A stretch of DNA of 6,002 nucleotides, taken from Pyrobaculum sp. (GTDB lineage Archaea; Thermoproteota; Thermoprotei; Thermoproteales; Thermoproteaceae). Shown one piece after another: positions 1-5,472 of the stretch; within the stretch, counting starts at the first letter, position 1; every line of letters starts with the position of its first letter. The stretch is from contig WYEI01000106.1 in assembly GCA_009903905.1 (NCBI GenBank), forward strand, positions 1-6,002, in the 5' to 3' direction. The translations under genes were made by a program, and so were the position numbers. Under the pieces are notes generated by a model. The model was not told the DNA's origin, searched no databases, and saw only the letters and a list, made by a program, of their open reading frames with translations.

Positions 1-1474
1 GGCTCGGCTGGGTAAACAGACCGTTGTTGTAAATAAAGACGTACCTGGCTTCATAGTAAATAGAATATTGGCCAGAGTAAATGAGGCGGCTTGTTGGATG
101 GTGACCCGCGGAGAAGCCACAATACAAGAGGTCGACTCGGCCTTGATCTACAAAGCGGGGCTACCCATGGGCGCCTTTATCTTGATGGACTTCACCGGAA
201 TCGACGTAGTGTGCTTCATTGGCGATGCCATGTTGAGACGCGGCTTTAAATCTCATCCATGTCCTTTGATTGTTGAGAAGTGTCAACAGAAGAAATTCGG
301 CGTAAAGTCTGGAGAGGGCTTCTACAAATACCCAGCGCCAGGCAAGTTCCAGTGGCCTGAGGTGCCTAAGTCGGCTGGCGATAGAATTGACGTATCTTAT
401 CTCCTGGCGCCAGCTGTTAACGAGGCGGCTTATCTATTGAGGGAGGGTATTGCCACTAGGGACGATATTGACAAGGCGGTGAAGTTAGGTCTAAACTGGC
501 CGAAAGGACCGCTTGAGTTAGCAGACGAAATAGGAATAGACGCAGTAGTAAAAACGTTAGAGGAGTGGCGGAGTAAAACGGGATATGAGGAGTATGAACC
601 AGACCCTCTGCTTAGGGAGATGGCGGCGAAGGGGAAGCTTGGGAAGAAGACGGGCGAGGGGTTCTACACCTACGTCAAGGCCGAGGAGAAGAAGCTGGAG
701 ACCCTCATAGTGAGGTACGAGCCCGGCATCGCCTGGATTATCCTCAACAGGCCTGAGAGACTGAACGCCATTAGTCCCAAGATGGTTGAGGAATTGTGGA
801 AGGTCCTCGACGAGATTGAGCAGTTGGATTACGACAAGGTTAGGGTAGTCGTTATCACAGGCACGGGCAGGGCCTTCTCGGCGGGCGCAGACGTCACGGC
901 GTTTATGGGGGCCACGCCCATAACTATCTTCAAGACGTCGCGGAAGCTTCAAATGCTTTTCGAGAGGATGGAGTCGCTGGATAGGCCAGTCATCTGTGGG
1001 TTGAACGGCTACACGTTAGGCGGCGGACTCGAGCTGGCTATGTCGTGCGACTTCAGAATAGCGGCAGAAACGGCCGAGCTGGGCCAGCCTGAGATAAACC
1101 TCGGCTTCATACCCGGCGCAGGCGGAACCCAGAGGCTACCGAGACTCATCGGCAGAGATAGAGCCAAGGAGTTAATATTCACCGGCGACAGGATACCCGC
1201 CAGAGAGGCAGAGCGACTCGACCTCGTCAACAAGGTGGTGCCCGCCGACAAGCTGGAGCAGGAGCTCAGGTCCTTCGCCAACAAACTAGCCGAGAAGCCG
1301 CCTCTGGCTCTCGCCATGGCGAAATACGCCATAAATTTCGGCCTAGAAGCGCCGCAGTGGGCCGGCATGATGTTAGAAGCTACGCAGTTCGGCATACTCT
1401 TCAGCACCGAAGACGTAATAGAAGGCGTCTCGTCGTTCCTCCAGAAGAAGAAGCCCCAGTTCAAAGGCAGATAG
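1..1474 (+). CDS. Bifunctional 3-hydroxyacyl-CoA dehydrogenase / enoyl-CoA hydratase (5' partial)
   Basis: The reading frame is open from base 2, so the N-terminus with the NAD-binding Rossmann fold is outside the window; TTG at 68 and later starts are internal. The product oxidises 3-hydroxyacyl-CoA with NAD and hydrates enoyl-CoA in the cytoplasm. What is visible, in order: the dehydrogenase linker VPGFIVNRI (about 41-67), two tandem C-terminal dehydrogenase helical domains (about 68-345 and 390-675), each ending in a GEGFY motif, then a crotonase domain (about 690-1470). The crotonase part has the oxyanion-hole segment FSAGADVTAF and both catalytic glutamates of the hydratase family, in GGGLELAMSCD (Glu codon 1031) and GQPEINLG (Glu codon 1091), 20 residues apart as in rat enoyl-CoA hydratase (Glu144/Glu164). 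The order dehydrogenase then hydratase is the archaeal fusion characterised as crotonyl-CoA hydratase/3-hydroxybutyryl-CoA dehydrogenase. Substrate preference is inferred. The first 600 bases are clearly lower in GC than the rest. Confidence 0.93.
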   Translation, partial: ARLGKQTVVVNKDVPGFIVNRILARVNEAACWMVTRGEATIQEVDSALIYKAGLPMGAFILMDFTGIDVVCFIGDAMLRRGFKSHPCPLIVEKCQQKKFGVKSGEGFYKYPAPGKFQWPEVPKSAGDRIDVSYLLAPAVNEAAYLLREGIATRDDIDKAVKLGLNWPKGPLELADEIGIDAVVKTLEEWRSKTGYEEYEPDPLLREMAAKGKLGKKTGEGFYTYVKAEEKKLETLIVRYEPGIAWIILNRPERLNAISPKMVEELWKVLDEIEQLDYDKVRVVVITGTGRAFSAGADVTAFMGATPITIFKTSRKLQMLFERMESLDRPVICGLNGYTLGGGLELAMSCDFRIAAETAELGQPEINLGFIPGAGGTQRLPRLIGRDRAKELIFTGDRIPAREAERLDLVNKVVPADKLEQELRSFANKLAEKPPLALAMAKYAINFGLEAPQWAGMMLEATQFGILFSTEDVIEGVSSFLQKKKPQFKGR

Positions 1475-1476
1475 TG

Positions 1477-1496
1477 TTTTTTTAAAAATCTTTTTT
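1477..1496 (+). terminator. Oligo-T transcription terminator after the fusion gene
   Basis: Two bases after the TAG stop of the fusion gene there is a run of seven T (1477-1483), and a second run of six T follows at 1491-1496. Archaeal RNA polymerase terminates at such T runs on the non-template strand without needing a hairpin, and no hairpin is visible here. The same bases overlap the putative promoter of the next gene. Confidence 0.5.
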
Positions 1497-1499
1497 AAG
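1481..1499 (+). promoter_or_regulatory. TATA-box region for the TorD-like gene
   Basis: TTTAAAAA (1481-1488) has the better archaeal TATA consensus but its centre lies about 33 bases before the ATG at 1518, which would give a short leader. TTTTTTAA (1491-1498) lies about 23 bases before the ATG, matching the spacing seen for the other genes here and giving a leaderless message. No Shine-Dalgarno-like GGTG or GAGG stands at the usual distance before the ATG, which favours a leaderless transcript. Which box is used cannot be decided by eye. Confidence 0.45.
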
Positions 1500-1517
1500 T
1501 CTTAACCAGGCTCACCT

Positions 1518-1934
1518 ATGGATCGTTCTTCGCTGTATCTTATGTTTGTCGCCAAGTTGCTGGGCGAGTCTGTGGGGGAGGAGTTCCTTGATCTGTCCGG
1601 TTGCGACGTGTCGTCGCTAAAGGCGTCTGTTCTTAGGAAGGACTACGACGAGGTGACGCGGTCGCTTCTCGGCAAGGCGCTTGACGAGTTTTACAAAAAC
1701 TACAGCTTCGAGGCAAGGAGGGAGCCGGACCACTTGATCACGATGCTGGCCTTCATGGCCCACCTCGCAAGGGATTATTCCGGTGAGAGTCTAAAGATAC
1801 AACATAGGTTTCTCAACGTTTACCTTATACCGCTTGTGAGATACGCAGAGAGCGTATACCCCGGCTTGAGGACGATGAGGGAAATCTTAGAGGAGGATCT
1901 GAAGGTGATGTCTACATTGCTCCATGTCAGGTAA
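1518..1934 (+). CDS. TorD/NarJ-like molybdoenzyme assembly chaperone (DmsD/TorD family)
   Basis: The predicted protein has 138 residues and looks all-helical. It fits the TorD/DmsD/NarJ family, cytoplasmic chaperones that bind the signal peptide or apo-form of a molybdopterin oxidoreductase and help cofactor insertion. The support is the family pattern EPDHLITMLAFMAHLA (residues about 72-87), the place of the conserved E-PDH segment followed by a hydrophobic helix, and then QHRFLNVYLIPLVRYAE (about 95-111), the counterpart of the Q-FL--HL--W helix. It begins like family members with an LY--LA-type helix (residues 6-14). It is short: typical members have about 180-220 residues, the missing part lying mainly between the first and second helix groups. 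The start is supported by the TATA-like sequence upstream. No intact molybdoenzyme gene follows; only a decayed frame does. It may serve an enzyme encoded elsewhere or be losing its function. The family call is by eye. Confidence 0.65.
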   Translation: MDRSSLYLMFVAKLLGESVGEEFLDLSGCDVSSLKASVLRKDYDEVTRSLLGKALDEFYKNYSFEARREPDHLITMLAFMAHLARDYSGESLKIQHRFLNVYLIPLVRYAESVYPGLRTMREILEEDLKVMSTLLHVR

Positions 1935-2210
1935 AACCACCATCACGGCACGGTGAGGAGACTGCCGGAGCTCGTGTAGAAGATTCTGTTTACGAAGTCG
2001 CCCGCCGAGTACTACGAGAAGGGGCTGGCGCTGGACAAGTGGAGGTTTAACGGCGTTACGCCAAGCGTGGTTCAGCTCGGCGACTCCTCGCTTGGAAACT
2101 GGCCTTTGCTGACGTGGCTGGGGGCTACGCAGGCATACTTCGACACCCCGGCGAAGATCGTTAAGACCGGGAAGAAACACAACTTCGAAGCGCCCTATAT
2201 CGTTTGGTAA
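1924..2210 (+). pseudogene. Decayed gene remnant behind the TorD-like chaperone, family unrecognised
   Basis: From 1980 to the TAA at 2208-2210 one frame is open for 76 codons and reads like a genuine soluble protein (containing SPAEYYEKGLALDKW and GDSSLGNWPLLTWLGATQAY) with the G/C-ending codons typical of this genome. It has no ATG, GTG or TTG near its beginning; the first TTG is at about 2104. Upstream it is blocked by TAG at 1977-1979, although the coding-like reading RRLPELV continues in the same frame before that stop. A possible original start is ATG 1924, overlapping the chaperone's stop as in a translationally coupled pair, but this frame ends at TGA 1954-1956, so a frameshift between about 1950 and 1960 plus the TAG would both be needed. 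Position suggests a subunit of the chaperone's molybdoenzyme; the sequence alone does not establish that, and no cysteine or membrane segment is present. Confidence 0.55.
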
Positions 2211-2701
2211 CTCATCTCTTTTTTCACCCACTCTATAGTTCTCTCTGCCAGATACTTAATATCCTTTTCAACATCCGCTAGGTTTGAGTAACGGCCGGCT
2301 ATCCCCTCGGGGTCTAGGCCGTTATATTGAAACTCGTGTAAATTCAGGGCGATCTCTGTGAGATGTATGAGCTCTCTTCCATATACCTCCTCCAGGGCGG
2401 AGGCCACTTCTCTCATTTTGGTGGTGGGCATGAGGACTATGACCATGTCGGCTCTGGACCTTAACCTGCCGGTCTTGTCCCTAACGGCCCCGGCGTACCG
2501 CCTTGTTATCGCCTTCCTGTGTTGGGCCGCAAATGCCGCCAGCAACGCCTTCCACGCCTGAAACGCCTTTCCAGCCGCATTTCTGTGGAGACCTTGCTCG
2601 AGGAACTTGAGCGCCAGCTCGGCCTCCCGTAGAGCCTCCTCCAGCCTTATTTTTACATATTGCGAAATATCTCGCCAGGGAGGGGCGTAGGTTAACGCCA
2701 C
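2195..2701 (-). CDS. PaREP1 family protein
   Basis: The protein has 168 residues and starts with GTG at 2701, chosen because a TATA-like element lies about 25 bases upstream, the leaderless spacing of this window. It matches the PaREP1/PaREP8 family of crenarchaea: an N-terminal helical part with the hallmark ALKFLEQGLHRNAAGKAFQA (about residues 30-49) and WKALLAAFAA, and a C-terminal part with LHEFQYNGLDPEGIAGRYSN (about 121-140), followed by a helix ending in WVKKE. The family is highly multiplied in Pyrobaculum genomes; its function is unknown, and a relation to HEPN-type helical domains has been discussed. The RNase HEPN motif R-x4-6-H is not evident; the nearest, RELIH at 109-113, has only three intervening residues. 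The gene is divergent from the M42 peptidase, and its last 16 bases overlap the end of the gene remnant on the other strand. It is intact. Confidence 0.85.
   Translation of the reverse strand: MALTYAPPWRDISQYVKIRLEEALREAELALKFLEQGLHRNAAGKAFQAWKALLAAFAAQHRKAITRRYAGAVRDKTGRLRSRADMVIVLMPTTKMREVASALEEVYGRELIHLTEIALNLHEFQYNGLDPEGIAGRYSNLADVEKDIKYLAERTIEWVKKEMSYQTI
2219..2224 (+). terminator. Possible relic terminator of the gene remnant
   Basis: A run of six T begins nine bases after the TAA (2208-2210) that ends the decayed frame, the place where an oligo-T terminator of that gene would be expected. On the other strand the same bases encode Lys-Lys near the end of the PaREP1 protein, so the run may be a coding coincidence. 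Confidence 0.22.
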
Positions 2702-2720
2702 GGAAAGAAGCAGGCTACTG

Positions 2721-2730
2721 ATTTAAATTT
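2721..2730. promoter_or_regulatory. Palindromic TATA element, probable bidirectional promoter
   Basis: ATTTAAATTT contains the perfect palindrome ATTTAAAT (and AAATTT), in the only AT-rich stretch of the 45-base spacer between the divergent PaREP1 (-) and M42 peptidase (+) genes. Its centre lies about 25 bases from the GTG of PaREP1 and about 21 from the ATG of the peptidase, so one TATA box could serve leaderless transcription both ways. Direction in archaea is normally set by the flanking BRE; I see no strong purine-rich BRE on only one side. Confidence 0.6.
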
Positions 2731-2746
2731 CTACCAACTGGGGGCT

Positions 2747-3835
2747 ATGGAGGATTTCATAAGGCTTCTCAAGACGCTGTCGGAGGCGCGTGGCCCCTCT
2801 GGCTTCGAGGATGAGGTGAGAGAGGTGGTGATCAAGGAGATGGAGCCGTACGTGGACGAGGTGGTGGTGGACAGGTGGGGTAACGTCATCGGCGTCAGGA
2901 AGGGCAGCTCGGACTACAGGGCCATGGTGGCGGCGCATATGGACGAGATCGGGCTCGTGGTCGACTATATAGATAAGGACGGGTTCCTCCGGATCAGACC
3001 TATCGGGGGGTGGAGCGAGGTGACTCTCGCGGGGCAGCGGGTGTGGGTGCGGGCCGCCGATGGGAGGTGGGCGAGGGGCGTCGTGGGTGTGACGCCGCCG
3101 CACGTCACGCCGTCTGGCAAGGAGAGGGAGGCGCCTGAGATTAAGGATATGTACGTCGACGTGGGGGCTAGGAGCAGGGAGGAGGTGGAGAGGATGGGCA
3201 TCGCCGTGGGCTCCGTGGCGGTGCTGGATAGGGAGTTTGCCGTGCTTAACGGAGGCGTCGTCACAGGCAAGGCCTTTGACGACAGAGTGGGCGTGGCGGT
3301 TATGCTGTACGCCCTTAGGCAGCTGAGGGAGGTGCCCGTGACTCTCTACGCCGTGGCTACCGTGCAGGAGGAGGTGGGCCTACGAGGTGCTCAGATAGCG
3401 GCGGAGAGGATTAATCCGCACTACGCCGTCGCGTTGGACACCACAATAGCCGCCGACGTCCCGGGCGTGGAGGAGCGGCAACACGTTACGAAGATGGGGA
3501 GGGGGGTGGCCATAAAGGTGCTCGACGGGGGCCGCGGCGGCCTCTTCATCGCGCACCCAGCCCTCAGAGACCACATCATAAACATAGCGAGAGAGGTCGG
3601 CATTCCCTACCAGCTTGAGGTTCTATACGGCGGCACCACTGACGCCATGGCCATAGCCTTCAGGAGGGAGGGGGTACCGGCCGTAGCCATCTCCATACCG
3701 ACGAGATACGTCCACTCGCCGGTGGAGTTGCTGGACGTAAGAGATGCGGTCAACGCCGCCACGTTGCTTAGACACGTGATCGAGAAGACGCCGCCCCCGG
3801 TTATAGACAAGTTCTTAGATAGGAAAGTTAAATGA
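2747..3835 (+). CDS. M42 family metallo-aminopeptidase (TET/deblocking aminopeptidase-like; sometimes annotated endoglucanase)
   Basis: The protein has 362 residues, the usual full length for family M42: cytoplasmic di-metal exopeptidases that build tetrahedral dodecamers and remove N-terminal residues from peptides, often downstream of the proteasome. The metal ligands are all visible: His64 with Asp66 in AAHMDEIG, the bridging Asp in AFDDR (178/179), Glu208-Glu209 in TVQEEVG (catalytic base and ligand), Asp231 in ALDTT and His323 in RYVHSP. The substrate-site segment GGTTDA is at 295-300. Residues between about 70 and 165 form the inserted dimerisation/PDZ-like domain of the family. The ATG start follows the palindromic TATA element by about 21 bases. 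Its stop overlaps the start of the next gene by four bases (ATGA), so both are probably one transcript. Substrate specificity (acidic, leucine or lysine type) cannot be read from the sequence. Old 'endoglucanase' labels for this family are doubtful. Confidence 0.93.
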   Translation: MEDFIRLLKTLSEARGPSGFEDEVREVVIKEMEPYVDEVVVDRWGNVIGVRKGSSDYRAMVAAHMDEIGLVVDYIDKDGFLRIRPIGGWSEVTLAGQRVWVRAADGRWARGVVGVTPPHVTPSGKEREAPEIKDMYVDVGARSREEVERMGIAVGSVAVLDREFAVLNGGVVTGKAFDDRVGVAVMLYALRQLREVPVTLYAVATVQEEVGLRGAQIAAERINPHYAVALDTTIAADVPGVEERQHVTKMGRGVAIKVLDGGRGGLFIAHPALRDHIINIAREVGIPYQLEVLYGGTTDAMAIAFRREGVPAVAISIPTRYVHSPVELLDVRDAVNAATLLRHVIEKTPPPVIDKFLDRKVK

Positions 3836-4803
3836 AGAGGCGGCTGGTAGCGGTAACTCTATCTAAACTTGTACTTATCGGCATAGTTTCTGCCGTTCTG
3901 TACTACTTCGCTAAGCTGTTTCTGCCTCTTTTTGGGATAGTCCTAGACGTGGAGCAGCTTAACCTGGTGAAGTCCTTGATTATAGTGGTCGCCGGAAGCA
4001 TCGCCATAAACATAGTGGGGAACGCGATTATAATGTATCTAAGAGATAGGGTGAAGGAGAAGGCGTACGCCGTGGGCAACGTGGTAAAGGTCATCGGCAT
4101 ACTGGCGGTGTTGCTGTTTGCAATATCTATCTCCCGCCTGGGCGCCGAGCTCGCCTTGCTCGGCGGCACCGTGACGGGCCTTGTGCTGGGTCTGGCCCTC
4201 CAGCCCGTCTTGGGCAACCTATTCGCCGGCATCATCATATTAACCACGCGGTTTGTGGAGGTGGGCGACACGGTTAGGATAGTTGCCTCTCAAATACCTT
4301 ACCACATCGCCTCTCTCCCTTCCTACAAGTACTTCTCGCCTGACTACGTGGCGCCGGGGTACAAGGGGAGGGTTGTCGAAATAGGGCTCATCTACACTAC
4401 CTTAATCCTAGACACGGGCTACGAGCTGAGGGTGCCCAACATGGTTCTCCTGAGCTCAGGCGTTGTTGATTACACGCCTAAGTGGAGCGAGAAGCAGGTG
4501 GTCCTGGTCAGGGTTGAGCTCCCCCTCTCAGTCATCGACCTAGATAAGCTCGAGGAAGAGATAAGGAAGGCTTTGGAAGGGCTTAACGTCGTGGCGGTGG
4601 ACTACACCGAGCAGAGCGACAAAGACTTCGTCATTGTGAGGGTGAAGCTAGAGATACCGCCCGGCGAAAACTGGAGGGCGGTCAAAAGCGAGGCCTTGAA
4701 ACGGCTTTTGAAATACCGCGACGAAAAAATCGGACAAAACCTCCCCCGCTACCTCTGCCTCACCAAAGGCGTGGAGTGCACACGATACCTAGCACAGATG
4801 TGA
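3832..4803 (+). CDS. MscS-family small-conductance mechanosensitive ion channel
   Basis: The protein has 323 residues. Three hydrophobic stretches are visible, at about residues 9-36, 43-70 and 84-139; the last holds the pore helix TM3 with the Gly/Ala-rich LLGGTVTGLVLGLALQPVLG and the NLFAGIIIL segment that is the family hallmark. The cytoplasmic beta domain follows (FVEVGDTVRI, then GRVVEIGLIYTTL and ELRVPNMVLL for the usual IPN), and then the alpha/beta vestibule (about 222-300). Such channels open under membrane tension and release solutes on hypo-osmotic shock. Between VGDTVRI and GRVVEIG lies an insertion of roughly 27 residues (about 152-178), rich in Tyr and Pro, that is absent from the Escherichia coli MscS. 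Two cysteines, 309 and 316, lie in the C-terminal tail. ATG 3832 overlaps the peptidase stop (ATGA), with no separate promoter visible. The gene converges with the PhoU-like gene after 20 bases. Confidence 0.9.
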   Translation: MKRRLVAVTLSKLVLIGIVSAVLYYFAKLFLPLFGIVLDVEQLNLVKSLIIVVAGSIAINIVGNAIIMYLRDRVKEKAYAVGNVVKVIGILAVLLFAISISRLGAELALLGGTVTGLVLGLALQPVLGNLFAGIIILTTRFVEVGDTVRIVASQIPYHIASLPSYKYFSPDYVAPGYKGRVVEIGLIYTTLILDTGYELRVPNMVLLSSGVVDYTPKWSEKQVVLVRVELPLSVIDLDKLEEEIRKALEGLNVVAVDYTEQSDKDFVIVRVKLEIPPGENWRAVKSEALKRLLKYRDEKIGQNLPRYLCLTKGVECTRYLAQM

Positions 4804-4823
4804 AACCGGTCTACCTGTATAGG

Positions 4824-5432
4824 CTATCCGCGCCTCGTCTGCCCCGTTACGAGGTAGTAGGCGTGGCTTGCGATGTAGACGGCGTGGTCGGAGGCTCTCT
4901 CCAGGAGGCGCAACACCACGGTCTCCATCACCTTGCACCTGTCGGCGCCTTTCAACACGTCCAGCAGAGCCTCCTCGTAGCTCTTGTCCACCACCTCGTC
5001 GTCTAGCCTCTCCACCTCCTCCAACGCCGAAACGTCGCGGCTGAGAAACATCTCCACGGCCTTAGCTACCATTTCTTTAACCACCCCGCCCACAGCCTCA
5101 ACCCTTTTCGACCAGCAACCTCCCCCCAGCTTCTCGGCCACCGACGCGACGTCGTAGGCGTACCGGGCGATCCTGTAGAGGTCGTACGAGACGAACAAAG
5201 CGCTTTTCAAGAAGCGGAGGTCTGTGGCCACTGGCGAGTACCTAGCGACGGCCTCCATCACGAGGTCCGACACCTCGTCGTGGAGCCTGTGGAGCCTGGA
5301 GGCGAGTTCCCTAATCTCCTCCGCCTTAGCCTCCTCCTTAAGCGCCATGGAGAGCGCCTCCACAGCCAGCTTTACGCCCTCCCTCAGCCTCTGCGAGATC
5401 TCCTCCTCGGCTATGTCCAGCAACCTCCTCAT
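4824..5432 (-). CDS. PhoU domain protein (phosphate-transport regulator-like)
   Basis: The protein has 202 residues, almost all helical, in the size range of PhoU (two three-helix bundles, about 1-103 and 106-202). Typical PhoU metal-site patterns appear in repeat form: LHDEVSDLV (about 51-58), DLYRIARYAYDVA (84-96), LDDEVVDK (143-150) and LLERASDHAVYIA (176-188), the last being the classic E-R--DHA-NIA signature, followed by YLVTG near the end. PhoU proteins bind metal clusters and damp phosphate uptake or signalling; archaeal ones often pair with PstSCAB or with Pit-type carriers. No phosphate transporter gene is visible here; the neighbours are a channel gene and a LivF gene. Start ATG at 5432 is supported by a TATA box about 24 bases upstream. 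Cys106 and Cys166 are not family features. Only the precise partner is uncertain. Confidence 0.82.
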   Translation of the reverse strand: MRRLLDIAEEEISQRLREGVKLAVEALSMALKEEAKAEEIRELASRLHRLHDEVSDLVMEAVARYSPVATDLRFLKSALFVSYDLYRIARYAYDVASVAEKLGGGCWSKRVEAVGGVVKEMVAKAVEMFLSRDVSALEEVERLDDEVVDKSYEEALLDVLKGADRCKVMETVVLRLLERASDHAVYIASHAYYLVTGQTRRG

Positions 5433-5451
5433 GGAAGCCTCAACCCACGTC

Positions 5452-5459
5452 TTTAAAAA
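5452..5459 (-). promoter_or_regulatory. TATA box of the PhoU-like gene (overlaps livF-like 3' T run)
   Basis: On the minus strand this reads TTTTTAAA inside AATTTTTAAAG; its centre is about 24 bases before the ATG at 5432, the leaderless spacing. GAGG about seven bases before the ATG could also act as a ribosome site. The run of five T lies about 14 bases downstream of the stop of the LivF-like gene and could act as its terminator as well. Confidence 0.55.
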
Positions 5460-5472
5460 TTGTTTTCATATG

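Noticed and set aside
68..70. TTG at 68 as the start of the fusion gene
   Set aside because: The frame continues upstream to the window edge with the conserved dehydrogenase segment VPGFIVNRI, so the start is outside the window.
1009..1464. Long open frame on the minus strand opposite the hydratase domain
   Set aside because: It is a shadow of strong codon bias in the plus-strand crotonase domain, has low-complexity Ser/Ala content and matches no family I know. The same applies to the open frames opposite the peptidase (2723-3103, 2965-3270) and the channel (3903-4271).
1977..1979. In-frame TAG as a possible pyrrolysine codon
   Set aside because: The pyrrolysine system is not known from this group of Crenarchaeota, and the frame also lacks a start and has an apparent frameshift, so decay explains it better.
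1887..2231. Minus-strand open frame across the gene remnant
   Set aside because: It is rich in Arg, Pro and Gln, unlike a folded protein, and overlaps both the chaperone and PaREP1 ends. The plus-strand frame in the same place has much better codon use and protein character.
4165..4240. C/D box sRNA candidate on the minus strand with a box C-like ATGATGA
   Set aside because: It lies inside the pore-helix coding region and no CTGA box D follows at a suitable distance.
4776..5006. Plus-strand open frame behind the channel gene, rich in His, Leu and Val
   Set aside because: It lies opposite the end of the clearly recognised PhoU-like gene and has an unnatural His-rich composition.
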